A stretch of 64,000 nucleotides of DNA from Owenia fusiformis. Taxonomy: Eukaryota; Annelida; Polychaeta; Sabellida; Oweniidae. Every line of letters begins with the position of its first letter. Position 1 is the first letter of the stretch. Shown here in pieces: positions 1-12,300 of the stretch. The stretch is from assembly GCA_903813345.2 (NCBI GenBank), contig CAIIXF020000005.1, forward strand, positions 37,141,375-37,205,374, read 5' to 3'. Under the pieces are notes generated by a model. It was given only the letters and a program-made list of their open reading frames with translations, made no database searches and was not told the origin of the DNA. The position numbers were made by a program, and so were the translations under genes.

Positions 1-1
1 C

Positions 2-511
2 ACTTACAAAGAAGCTTTCACCTATGCTAATGATAACCTATTTGGGAAGTTTGTGATATTCATGAATGGGGACATAGTCTTAGGAGATGGTTTTGAGAAG
101 CTAGACCTAAGAAGGTTACTAGTTACCAGGACAGCCTATGCTTTAACCAGACATGCAGATCACCTTCATCGTTGTGACATGGACAACTTCTGCCTAAAGG
201 CGAATTACATCGGGTCACATGATGTATTTGTCTTTCACCTAAAACCAAAAATTGAGGAAAAAACTTTGAGTGTGTTAGATTTTCCGACAAACAGCCATGG
301 AGCGGAGAACGTGTTGATAGACATATTGAGAAGTGATATGAAATACACTGTATTGAACCCTTGTTATGTCCTCAAGGTATATCATAATCACTGTTCGGGA
401 GTAAGGGCAAAGCATTTCATGAAGGGAAGAGTTGACAATGTACATGCAGGGTTGGCTCCGAGGACTAGTTTACTCTATCAGGGCACGAAAAACCCGATGC
501 GTATTAAATAA
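2..511 (+). CDS. Glycosyltransferase-like protein, C-terminal part (gene cut by left edge)
   Basis: The reading frame is open from base 2 to the TAA at 509-511, so the first methionine inside it (base 53) is probably not the start; this is the 3' end of a larger gene. The 169 visible residues contain FMNGDIVLGDGF, like the N-A/G-D-I strand of a family of nucleotide-sugar-transferase-like proteins, then a short segment ending TRTAYALTRH, GSHDVFVF and an NPC-(about 7)-HxHCSG-R ending. In that family the Asp of the NGD motif is expected to bind metal or sugar nucleotide. That function is recalled from family resemblance and was not tested. AATAAA-type signals follow near 663-695, consistent with a terminal exon. 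No signal peptide or membrane segment can be judged from this fragment. It could also be an uncharacterised protein sharing only the fold. Confidence 0.55.
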   Translation, partial: TYKEAFTYANDNLFGKFVIFMNGDIVLGDGFEKLDLRRLLVTRTAYALTRHADHLHRCDMDNFCLKANYIGSHDVFVFHLKPKIEEKTLSVLDFPTNSHGAENVLIDILRSDMKYTVLNPCYVLKVYHNHCSGVRAKHFMKGRVDNVHAGLAPRTSLLYQGTKNPMRIK

Positions 512-3500
512 TAATAATATGTAGTCTTACATCAAATCATGTTACCCCTTCCCCACTTTCTTTAGACGCACTTGTCCAATCTATAAAATGTAAGGGTGTA
601 CTCAGACATAATACGTGTTATGACAGTCATTTGCTTCTATTTTGTATACGTGTAATTCTTTCAATAAACTTCATTGAAATATTATAAATAAAAATCATTA
701 TTTACAATTACCACATGATTGGTGTGATCAATTAAGATTGGTGTGACACATAGACTGATTGGGATCCAAGTAGTTTGGTGTCATGCCCATGACGTATACT
801 TTCTGTGTGACAATCAACTTGAGAACAGGGTGAAGTGACTGGTGTTATTCACTTAGACTGACGTGATCTTTGATAACTCAAATACCAGTGGACAGATCTG
901 GTTTACACTTTGTATGCTGATGCCTAGAGATAAACGGATTCCAAAATGGCTGCTTTATTGTAAGAAAGCTTTGATAACTCGAATACCAGTGGATGGATTT
1001 GGTTCAAATTTCCATGCGATGATATACGTTAAGATGGATTCTATTTATCAAAACATGTTTTGTTCAGTGGTTTTGCCACTTTGTGGTGTTGCTGTTTTCT
1101 AGTTGTCATTGCAGACTTACACGTATCTTTGTCATTCAAATATGAACTAGTGGTGTACACTGCAACGCAGATGCAAATGACAGAATATCTACAGATGCCC
1201 TGGCATGGGCGTTGAACCCTTGGATACCAGAGCATATTTACTTCATTGTAACTTTTTTTCGGTTATGTTTATGACACATTTTTCTACAAAATATAACAGA
1301 GTAAGTTACAAGACACTGTACTGTGGGTGTCCAAAGTCTATAACCATTGGAAATTTGTCTTCGGTAAGGCTAAAGTTGGTTGTGGTTCTGTTCTGCATCT
1401 AAATTGAAGTCAAAAATGCTCATTTCTAGGTGACCATATAGGTTCATATTAGTAATCTTTAGACAAAATCGAGATGGACGTTGTCTTAAGTTCTTTTAGG
1501 TCAGTAGCCATTTGCCAAAAAGCCGCTTAAAAAGGGTAGTTTTTCTAAAATACCTTATGGCTAAACTATATACCATTGGAAAGCTAATATACTCAGGTGT
1601 ATGGTCCATACCGGAATCAGTAACGCCAATGGAATACACTAATCGGATAAATGAACTAAAAGACCCAATGGAGATATTTCTTGGAGAACGAAAGGCAGTA
1701 GATCGTGCATGATTATCCTTCTACAATTAGAATAGAACTATATGCATTTTTGGTTTCCATTATTGCTACGGAATGCCATATTCCATATTTGCCATGTAAT
1801 ATCAAATTCGGAGTTAAACTGAATTTCCAGTAGATTACCAAACTACGATTAAACATTTAAATCAAGATTACAACTAATCTTTCAGTTGTAATTTATCACA
1901 AAGCCTGTTATTTAATCTGTGTATTCATTACAAAAAGTGAATGGTCAGTAGGCACAACATTAATCTAAATCACTTAAAATACTTAGGATCGATCATTTTG
2001 GGAAACCACGGGGGTAATACGAAGATACTGTTTCTGGGGTGAAGGAAAGAATTTTTAGTCTGTTTAAATGACAGGTGAAAAATAATTTATTTAAAACTAT
2101 TTGAGTTTATGTGTAGTTATGTCAAAATAACCGATATTACAAGGCTATGGAACTCAAAAGAAGCCACAACCTGGATCTTGAAGATATGGTATGTAGTTAA
2201 TATATATGCTTTCCTTAATTTTCACTTTCTGGATATGCTTTCCATTTCATTTTAAATGAGGTCAGTAATGTCATGAATTCTAGAAAGACAACGAAGGCTC
2301 TGTATCATGAATAAAATGGAAACGTTATCAGGTATTTATGAGTTGCTGTTCACAACACAGTAATTATTTGCATATCTTTATTTCTGATCGTGCAGGTCCA
2401 ACATTTGAATTTTTTGTTGATTGGGGAAGACAAACATTCGATGCATTTTCATTTTGAACCTTCGAAATGGCCAGTATAAAAGTTGGCCCAGATCTGGAGG
2501 TTTGTAAAATCAAAGCACTACATGATGATCTGGCCCTTAGTATCTTAATCCCAAATGACTATTTTCCATGAGAATAATGGCGAAACCCTATCGAGACGGG
2601 GATAATATATACATTCTCTTCGAATGACAAGCTGCTTGATATACAAATCAAAACACCGATTCAAAATACCAGTTTTATGGTTTGAATATTTATTGATTTA
2701 AGTGCAAGAGTCAACAAGACGCTCACAATTTGAAATGTTGAAATACAATTGTATCGCAGAATTCCTGCTATTGTACAAAGTGAGAGGTAGCTAGTTAAAT
2801 ATACCACTCTCCGTGTATTGTGTTCATCTGTATGTAGTACATACTAAGTGAATTGTCTGTCAATATACAGGTTGGGCCAAATTTAAGTTCTACCTTTTTC
2901 ATTTTCTCATTTTTACTTTTTTTTACTTACTTTTGATGCAATCCCTTAAAAATGATACCCCTGTGCATCTTGTTAGTTGCAATGCTTTTACATTTACTAA
3001 AGGCAAAACAGGTTCAGATGAATAAGTTCCTGAAAAACTTGCAAGATTTACCAAAATTGGTAAATGAATAATTTTGAAAATTCGTTCATTTTTTGATGAA
3101 TCTAACTTTACCTTACCAAGTTTCTATTTCTTTTTGAATTCCAGATTTTTAAGAAAATGCCTTAAATTATAGGCGAACATTAACGGACTGCGAATAAATA
3201 TTTTATAAAAAACAGTATAGTGCTTAGTGGCACTAATAAGATCTTGGTAGATTGGGGATTCTGAACAGTTAGCAATGTAAAGACTTCAATGTTTGTCAAT
3301 GTTGAATGTTATCGATTATATTTTGCTGATTATGTTGGCTATATGTAGTGATTTGGGCCAATTAGTCGATGATTTAATATGTAACCGCCTTAAGCAATCT
3401 AAGATTTAAGTCCTTATATTAATTGGAGCTGACACTGTACTTGTATTGTTGAATATTTTACAGAGAATAACCAAGCGATCTCAGTCAAGCCAGCCCCTGA

Positions 3501-4897
3501 TGTACGTGTACGTAACTCAAACGTAACTCATCCTGAGAATCTTATTGGAGCAAATTATGAAATATTGAGGAGGACTTGAAGGTGAGGATATCTGAGGAGC
3601 GATACATTTAAGTGAGGACAACTATTAAGACAAGTGAGGATATTGTTGAGGACATATAAAGAGAATGATATCTAGTGAAGACAAGTAAAGAGGACATTAA
3701 GGCCAACGAGGATAAAATTGTGAGGACCAGGAAGTTCTTCAACCCTAGATACCGGCTTTGACCACACCACGAATCTATGAGTAAGTATTGCATGATATAC
3801 CAATGTCAATAATCATTTGTTTATTGCTATGCGATTAATTTGGGTACTCATTAATTGCTAGCTGCAAATGGTGAGTTGAGTGTTTGAACCTTCCTTATAA
3901 TAGTAATGCCTCTAAATTAAAAGGGTAGTTGCTTAAAGTCTGATAAAGGCCCTGCTTTAGAATGCACAAAATTTCCTATATCATCATCATCATCATGAAC
4001 CTTTATTATTTGTTTTCGAAAAATGGTAAATGACATGAAATAGTCTTTATATAGCCTAATCTTGTAATAAAAATAAAAATTCAGATTCCAATTTACAAAA
4101 ATAGAGCTCTCTTTTGAGATGGGAAGTCGAACAAATGCAAAGGGTAAAGAATAAAATGCTAACAATCTGTTTTAACAGTAAAAAGTGGGATAGGCCTACA
4201 CAGACTTAGCTTGGTGAAATAAACATCTACTCGTAAATCTTTTGAAACCATTCATAAATGTAAAAAATAACGTAGCTCATAATGTATTCATTATAATATG
4301 TACTGTACCTTTGTATTGTCGTGTACTTAAGAAAACTTCTGACATAACATGTAAGTGACTTAAGAGAGGTAGTTAATGATTAAGATATTAAGACAATACC
4401 AGTTGGTTTTGTATTTGGACGCTTATAAATTATCATCAGTCAATAAAAGGTAGCCAAATGTAAAATCCATTAAAATGAAAGTTGCAAATGGAAGGGTTAA
4501 TTTGAAAAGCAATACTGTAATAAAGTGAACTTATACAAACTTTTTCGCCATTACTTTACTTAAATTAAACGTTAAAATAAAACTCAATGGGGTGGCATGG
4601 GATTATCTTAAATCACATTTAAGCAAGAGAAATCATAACAGAAATGGATTAGTCAAGAAAGAAAATTTAAACTCTAAGAACTTTCTGGTAAAGACAGTCA
4701 GACTCGGAGCGCACGGATTTATTTTTCATTAATTTTGGTTAAGACATTGGAGTTTTCTGCTAGATCATAAAATATCTAGGGCACCGGGATGACAATAGTG
4801 AATGGAGTAAGTACTTGTAATCTTTTGCTGATTAAATTATACGTTTAATTGGTCATATGTTGTTCTTTATTGTAAGGTACCTTGCTTTGTATTTCAG
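512..4897. other. Intergenic region, no gene recognised
   Basis: No convincing exon was found on either strand. The short open frames here lack family motifs and splice partners. Polyadenylation-like AATAAA sequences of the upstream gene lie near 663-695. An imperfect direct repeat sits at about 869-905 and 970-1006, sharing the words TTTGATAACTC and AATACCAGTGGA. Around 3560-3735 there is a degenerate purine-rich array of GAGGAC/GAGGATA words. The right end probably holds a 5' untranslated exon of the NPH3-like gene, because a TTTCAG acceptor at 4892-4897 directly precedes its start codon. Confidence 0.5.
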
Positions 4898-4921
4898 ATT
4901 CCATTTGATGAACTATACACA

Positions 4922-7169
4922 ATGGAGGTCTACCAACTGCGAGAGACGGGGGAATTCTCCGACCTTTCAGTGAGCGTTAATGAGACTGAGCTAAAACTTC
5001 ACAAGTTCCCAATGATCTCGAAGTCAGGTTATTTCAGACAACTTCCACAAGACCAAGACGTTGTAACGATTGATAACTTCCCGGGTGGGGTGACCACCTT
5101 CAACATGGTGGCAGATTTTTGTTACAACATCGATATTAAGATCACCAAGGAGAATGTGCTATTGTTGCGCTGCGCAGCCGAAGTGTTGAAGATGACGTCA
5201 CCAACAAATTTGATTGAAATCACAGACAAATACATCAATGATATGATGACATCTGCCAAGCTCAGTAGATCAATCAATACTGTTGTTGACCTTCTCACTC
5301 AAGCTTGCTCACTGGGTGACGTAGCTGAAAAGGCTGGTGTCACAAATACGTGCATTGAAGCCATGGTTGACACACTTGTGAGGACAACAATATACAGTCC
5401 GTCAATCAGCAGGTTCGGAATCACTCGTAGGGAAAACGAATGTCTGGAAAAAGTAGAAAAGTTACCGTTTGAGATTTTCCTTTTGGTATTGAAGAAGGCG
5501 AGGGACCAAGATGTGTCGTCTACACTTCTGGCCAAGTTGGTTCAGAGATACATTGCAAAATTGCTGCATATTGAAGATGAGAAGGCTGAGCCGAGTGATA
5601 AAGATTCTGGCCACGAAGAAGAAGAGGTAGATGCGTCCATTGAAGTACAGACTAATGATACATCAACAGCACAAGAGGACTTTATCAAAATTGAGCAACT
5701 CAACGAAAGTGATACTGAATCGAATAATACAGGAGCTGTTAATGAGCAATCAACAAACAATGATAGCAAAGAAAGTAAAGCAAAAGACACGGTTGAACCG
5801 AATGTGAATCATTTAGTTGAAAGCATATTAAGTGAAGTTCCTGAAAACACTCCGTTTTCGGATGTTGTCTCAACGGACTGGGCAGCAAGAGTTTTGAATG
5901 TTGCAGGCTCATTTGATGGCAAATGCAGAGACATGCTTATCAAACTTGCAAGCCAAACCTTACACAAATTCAAATCTGATGACTTGATTAAACTCGAGCC
6001 AACTCTCATGATCGAGGTTATGGAAAGTGCAAAGAACAACCTTAACCTACCACCGGCTGTTGTGTGTCGGGTGGTGGATGACTACCTTTTAGGTATTGCA
6101 CAAGCTGGTGCTTTTTCCGTTGAGGTGTTTGTGACTGTAGCAAAATTGGTCCCCGATGAGGACCGGGTAAACTGTGATATCCTTTATGACGCTATGGAGA
6201 CACTTTTGAAAACAGGTAAGAGCAGATGTAACAGAAATTACGTTTCCACGTCCTTGTTGAGTAAGTCAAACTTGTTTAGTTCAAGCTTCACATTATCTTT
6301 TACAACAAAGTCCGATTTTCACTCAGTATACATAAAGTGAATATTTGACTTTTTTCCAGATAAATGCTAAAAGCAAATTGAGTTTATGTATCATTGCAAA
6401 GTCATTCACAAAAATCCAAGCCATTGCACTGTTGAAACTGAGGCTGGTGTCTTTTTAGATCAAATAAGTATAACAGATGAAGAACGCACTGCTCTCCATA
6501 AGATGGTTGACTTCTCTAAAGTCAACGAAAAAACTCTTCAAAAGGCCTTTGTGACCAAAGTGGTGCCTTGTGAATACGTTACAAAAGCTGCGATAGACTT
6601 GTGTGCTAAACTCAGGGAAGAGCTCGCCAACGCCAAGAGCCTTATTAAGATACAAGATCGTGAGTTGAGGGAAATTTCAATGGGAAGCTATACACTAGAT
6701 GCTAGTCTAGGTATCAACGATATCTCAATAAAAGACAAGGATGTTTATGGTAAGAGAAATGCTGTCTCCCCACCTCATTGATGTAATATAGACTAAGTAT
6801 CCCGATATCTAATGTCGATGTCTTGTCGCTCAATTCTAGACATTTATTTGCATTGTAAGAAGGAGTAAAAAAGTTTGACCCTGACCTAATTTCGCCTCAG
6901 TTGACCATGTATTATATGTTACAGATATAGAGAGAAGAACTCCAGATCATACGCCGATCAGTCCGTACAGCAGTAGCAAAAGTTCGTATAGCAGTAGGCA
7001 CAGTCCGAGGGTGTCCCCGAGCGCAAGCACATTCCAGATCGCCCATGGCTACGCTGAACCGCGTTTGTTGGCGGGTTTTGATTCCGCCGACCCTTACAGA
7101 TCAACATCTGGTATTTCCTCAACGGCTTATAGTTATCTATATGGACATAAAAAGTACCCTAGATATTAA
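4922..7169 (+). CDS. BTB/POZ and NPH3-like domain protein (plant NPH3/RPT2-type architecture in an animal genome)
   Basis: Three coding exons, 4922-6215, 6459-6749 and 6925-7169, join in phase (all phase 1) to 609 residues. Residues 12-100 form a BTB fold with the NPH3-family version of the second half: FPGG (53-56), FCYN (66-69; plants FCYG) and LRCAAE (82-87). Residues 174-215 resemble the start of the NPH3 domain, ending YIAKLL where plants have YxxKWLP. An acidic Ser/Glu linker (218-297) follows. Residues 318-480 fit the core and C-terminal half of NPH3: VVDDYLLGIAQ, FVTVAKLVPD, LYDAMETLLKT, then TDEERTALHKMVDFSKV and VVPCEYV. Residues 481-503 look coiled-coil, and the tail (529-609) is Ser/Tyr/Pro-rich. 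Plant members are Cullin-3 adaptors in phototropin signalling at the plasma membrane; Cullin-3 binding here is inference. The ATG at 4922 follows an acceptor at 4897, so an upstream 5'UTR exon is likely. Confidence 0.82.
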
Positions 7170-7465
7170 CGCCTATCCTCAATTGATAAACATAATGTAT
7201 ACCACCTAATAAATATCATTGTACATCAATCGACACCATCTTTTATAAGTCAATGTCTATTGTAGCTCGAGATGATCAATTTAAATTATGCTAAAAATTA
7301 ATCGATGGGTTCAGATATCAATTGAATCGCTTGGATTTTTACATTATGAGATAAAATTTAATTAAAAAAATGTCAGCCATGTTTTTATGGTTGCTTGAGA
7401 TTCAACCTTTAAACCACATTGTATAAGGTTCAAAAAATCTGTAATGTTGAATATATGTGACTGTA

Positions 7466-7471
7466 AATAAA
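7466..7471 (+). terminator. Polyadenylation signal of the NPH3-like gene
   Basis: A canonical AATAAA hexamer lies about 300 bases after the stop codon at 7167-7169, in AT-rich sequence. No other strong candidate lies between. Confidence 0.5.
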
Positions 7472-7564
7472 AGAAATACATGAACGTGAAAAGAATATAG
7501 ATATTTATTTGCCATGGACGTCGCTTGGTCCAGGTCTGTTTTTATTCATTTATCTATCTATTGT

Positions 7565-8150
7565 AATTACATGTACCAGGTCGTTCAATAAGTTTACGGA
7601 AAAATGCTCTCATGTCACAGATTTTTGATCTTTCATCATGTGCAACTGCAAATGAAGGATCCCTATGTTTTTTGTTCTTATTTACTGTAAATTTCAAACG
7701 TAATGAGGGAAAATTGAGGTTCATAGTTTTCATAGTCATTTCAAGGATCCTGCTAGTCAATGCTGTGCCAGAGGGCCAAGAAATCAACAAAGAGTAATAT
7801 GCTAAATGGTAAGTAAGTAAAACTTAACCATTCAACCAAACTCTAAATTTTCCACCATGATAATGCACCCAGTCACACTGCTAATATTATGCAGGAAGCC
7901 ATCTGGCAAAATAGATGGCAAAGTTGCCCCAAGTTCCTAACTCCTTGACTTTGCTGTTTTCAACAGGATGAAGGATCAACTTAGAGATGCACATTGTAAA
8001 ACAATGCAACAACTTTCGACTGTAGTCCAGATTGCCCTTCAAACACGTTTTCACGATGGCTTCAGACTCAGAGCACAGTTTCAACAATGGGTTGAATACC
8101 AGCGATTGCGCATTAAACATGGAGGGGGGGTATTTCGAACAACTTATAGA
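7565..8150 (+). pseudogene. Decayed mariner-family transposase
   Basis: The frame from about 7851 reads FHHDNAPSHTA, the signature of mariner/Tc1-type DDE transposases around the second catalytic Asp. About 80 bases on, after a stop and a frameshift, the frame of 7950-8140 reads LLDFAVFNRMKDQLR and then QFQQWVEYQRLRIKHGGG, matching the family's third-Asp block and the C-terminal W..R...C...G region. No single frame joins these blocks, and the N-terminal DNA-binding part was not recognised, although 7575-7600 (GTCGTTCAATAAGTTTACGG) looks like a mariner end. The element is therefore dead. Its 3' end runs into the large inverted repeat at 8202-8667. Confidence 0.6.
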
Positions 8151-8201
8151 ACAATAGTTATGACTATTTTGTTCAGTTATATCATCTACACATACACGCC
8201 T

Positions 8202-8667
8202 AGCCATCAACAACGTACAGGTGACAAAATATACGGCTGTACGCATAAGCAGTACGTTGTCATGTTTGAAGCAAAAATTGTGATGTCGGATTAAAGATTT
8301 ATCTAAGGAATACAAAGTAGCATTTCGTGCTTAATTTCATGTGCAAGCTCTTGGCAAGACTTTTAACTATACATCTAATTTATTACGTTAAAAGATTCTC
8401 GAGCAGTGCTTGAATTCTTTAAAGGCAATTCCACCCAGAAAATGTTCACATGGACATGGGTGGAATTACCTAGTACTGTGCTGTTTGAGAATCTATTAAC
8501 GTAATTAAAAAGTTAAAAGTCTTGCCAAGAGCATGCACATGGAATTAAACATGAAATACTTCATCATATTCCTTAGATAAAATCTTTTAAAACCTACATT
8601 ACGACGTTTACGTCAAACAGCTAAAGTGTACACCCGTATATTTTGTCACTGTACGTTGTCGATGGCT
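8202..8667. repeat. Large inverted repeat (arms about 210-240 bp) next to the mariner remnant
   Basis: The arm at 8202-8437 pairs with 8457-8667 in inverted orientation with about 20 unpaired bases between them. Shared blocks include AGCCATCAACAACGTACAG against its complement at the far end, TCTTGGCAAGACTTTTAACT, and GGCAATTCCACCCA against TGGGTGGAATTACC at the centre. The arms differ by small indels. It is probably a miniature hairpin transposon or a fold-back rearrangement. Confidence 0.75.
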
Positions 8668-9351
8668 ATGTGTGTATCCAGGATCTTGGGAATTTCGATT
8701 TTTTCGATATTTTCGATGAAAGGGCCACGTGCAGTATTGTGCAGTATGGCAAGTGATTTTAGATGGTCATATCTTTCACCATGGGTACTTTCTGGCCATA
8801 AATACATTGGTTTTTATTAAAACTAGCTGTTTTCTTTCAAGTGAAGTCCCCATGATAGTAAAATATCAATCGAACTCTTTCAAAAATTATGGATTAGGAC
8901 CCCACCTTGGCACTTTTAAAAAAATGTTAGGTTCATTTTCTAACAAGAGGATCTTGTTTTTCTCAATTTATTTTCCCATGGAAATCCAGGGAAGACTAAT
9001 AATCTTTTCATGCAATAGAAATCAGAAAAAGAAGTTCCTCGTTTGAGTAAATAGGTTCAACAAAAAAACAATGTGGGCGTCATTCACCATTTATTAAGCA
9101 GTAAAAAATAATTTGCTACTTTCATGACCTTGGGGACAAAATGTTTTTAGTTTCCTGTTGAATGTCGAGTTTTGCATCATACGAATCTAATTTTAGGCGA
9201 TCTGTCTGCATGGGGTGCCGTATTTTATTTCGTTGCATTTATCATTCATCACAGTCTGAACGAAATCGGCATAGCAGTACATTTGGCTATACATACAGAA
9301 TTGACAGCTCATGAGCTGACTGGAATAGGAAGAAATCAAAAAACGTACAAA

Positions 9352-12300
9352 ATGACTAGCTATAGAAAAGGTTCGAGGAGAATAAACTATGGTTGGCTTG
9401 TTGTTGTTGCTTCTATGATCTCACATTTATTAATGTTTGGAATAAGTTGGTCCGTTGGGGTGTTTTTTGTTCTTTACCTGGATGCATTCAAAGAATCAAA
9501 AGAGGTTACTGCTTGGACCGGCTCGTTAAACACTGCTTGTATGAACGGTAGTTATAGGTAAGACTTAAAAAGGCTACTTTAGGGATTGACTGTAATGGAG
9601 GCAAGGGGTGTCACTTGATGTTTCCTGGAAAAACAATTGTAGTGGAACACATCCCGCCATTTTTTTTTTATCTCAAGCCACAGAATGAATGCTTATAATT
9701 AAAATTAATACCCAATATATGCTACACAATTAATTTCGTCAAAAGATGAACGCTGAAATTAAGTTGACGAAACCACTTATATTATTGATAGAGTCTTATG
9801 ATCCATTTTTTAGGTCCTACAATCAAATTTAAGAACAAATAATCCAAATCAAAAACGCTCGATACGTTACGGTTGATTTTCAAATTTCCAATCAATTTCT
9901 AAGTTCGTCGAAAGGAGATTGCTGTAGTCCCGTGGCTAGAGTTCATGTATATGGCTGCCCAGTACATATCATATTTTACTTCATTATTATTTACAAATAT
10001 ACAAAGTTGTTGATTTTCTTTCTCAGAGATATTTCTTTTTCTTTTTGACGTTTCGTAGGATGTCCATCCTACTTCTTCAGAAATAAAATTATATTAAATT
10101 AAATTAAATTATATTAAATTATATTAAAATTAAATTATATTAAAATTATATTAAAATTATATTAAGAAAATCAACAACTTTGTACATTACTACCAGAGAG
10201 ATGAACATTCATAGAAGCATTATTTACAAATATGTTTTTTACGCGGTAAACACGATACAAATATCGCAGTGTATGACAGATTCACCTGCGGTATATGGCA
10301 TACACATTAAGCAATGAGAACGCGATACGGAAGTACGGAATTGTGAATTACATCGATTCAACAAACGGGTTAAAGTCTATAAATTATCATAATGATTACT
10401 GAATCAACAGGTCAGTGTTTTGAATATATGAACTTATACAATTGAATAACATACACCAGTGGTACCTGTATTGTTTGATGTTGTTTTATATATGTGTTAC
10501 ACGCAAAAACTTCAAGGGAAACATCATTGCACATTATTACACATAAATAAACGAACCCCGTGAAGCTTATAAGTGACTTTTACATCCAAATCAACAGTTT
10601 ACAAAGACCAGATAAAGACCTGAAAACACGAGTTTTTGATCACGGTTTATACGTTACTGATACTTTCAGAAGTATCCTTTACCGATCACACATAATAAAC
10701 TTACTCAATCACTCCAGGATTCATAGTCTAGTGCTCGAAGCGATAAAAACAATGGTAATTTAGTGTACATTTAGTGTTGATTCTCTGAACCAATCAAATC
10801 GAGGCAATTTTGTATGGCGTTCACCGCAATGTGTATGTCATCTTCTCCGAGTGAATATGTCATATTACGCAGGTGAATATGAGGTATCAACTATATCATA
10901 TTTCAATGCGGAATATGCCATTCTTTTGCGGAATATCTCAGATACCGCAGGTGAGTATACCATATTCACCATAAATGTATGCCATATACTGCTTAACAAT
11001 GTTTGAAGATTCAAAATCAAAGGGTTTTGGATATTTTCTTGGATGAAGAAAAGAAGCATTCTAGGATATTTTCAATTAAATACGAACTCCTATGCAGTGT
11101 CTCGGTATAGACACTGCGGCGGGCAGATTATGGAATCCCCAAAATTTGGGGAAGATAGTCCTCCTTTTTGTCACAGATGTACTTGTTTTTCACACAACTT
11201 ATAAAATATATGTTCTTTTATGTTCACCAATAATTATTTTGTCAAAATATTCCAAAAGCAATGAAATATAAGAGGAAATACCCGCGGAAGGAATTCTGAG
11301 TAAAAGTTTTGTTGATAAAAGTTTACCGCACGTGTTGTTTATTAGTTAATACGCGCAAGTCAACCAATGAAATTGTCTAAATTTTACAATCACGCGACCG
11401 GAGCATGGGACTAAAACCAATCACGTCAGTTGTTTATTACGATGTTACCATGCTTACGGTGAGATACCTGCCCGCCGCAGTGATATATCACTGCACGGGA
11501 GTTCGAATTAAATAGTCTTGGGAGATTTTTTCGCCATCTAGCGACGGTCCTGAAGGCCATTATTCTATTAACATTAATGTCAGATGCCAAAATTTCGTCT
11601 TTGCTTCCAAAGCTCTTTGTCAGACATGCCAGGGCACTCTTAAAAATGTCAATAGACATGACAGAAGTTCACCCCCTGAAAAATTTCTCAAGTGAATACC
11701 AGTCAGCCATATACCAATTAGGCTACGTATCTGTGTTCATATCCACAATTCATGTCCGTGCACTCGTTTTTACCGATGTATTACATATAAATTAAAACTC
11801 ATATATTATAGTCCTCTCCCAATTTCTCATGCACTTCTACATTGCAGGTCCAGTGGCAAGCTTATTGACCAACAAATTTGGATATAGATCTACTGCAATG
11901 TTAGGTGGTATTTTGTCAGCTCTAGGATTAGCCACGAGCGCTTTTTCAACGGACATATACCATTTATATATTACATTTGGGATAATAACAGGTAATTGAC
12001 CTTACATTTATTCATCTGTAATGCCGGAAATGCTGCCAATACAATGCAAATTTTATTTTTTATTTTCATATTTTTGAGCCTTTCTATAACAATGTTATCA
12101 TTATCTTTATAAAATTTACCATTAGTTCTTACAATTGTAGTACCCGTCGGCATTTTCATATGAAAAAGCTCATAATAGATAATTAGTTTCATGAGAGTAT
12201 TACACTGTGCATGAACGTATTTCTTAACTGTGTCTTACAGTCAAATTAAATAAATAAATTTTCTTTGCTGAAATAGATAAATAAACAGGGTAACCTAGTA

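Noticed and set aside
863-1712. Several 60-80 codon open frames on both strands
   Set aside because: No motif, no splice partner and no codon pattern beyond chance in AT-rich DNA.
6216-6386. Reading through the 6216 donor to the TGA at 6340, or starting a separate gene at 6386
   Set aside because: The GTAAG donor at 6216 and the CTTTTTAG acceptor at 6458 join in phase and restore the family's EERxxLxxxxDF segment, so both are parts of one gene with an intron.
9172-9351. Longer N-terminus of transporter copy 1 from 9172
   Set aside because: Copy 2 has no matching open frame upstream of 15874, and the extension is unlike SLC16 N-termini.
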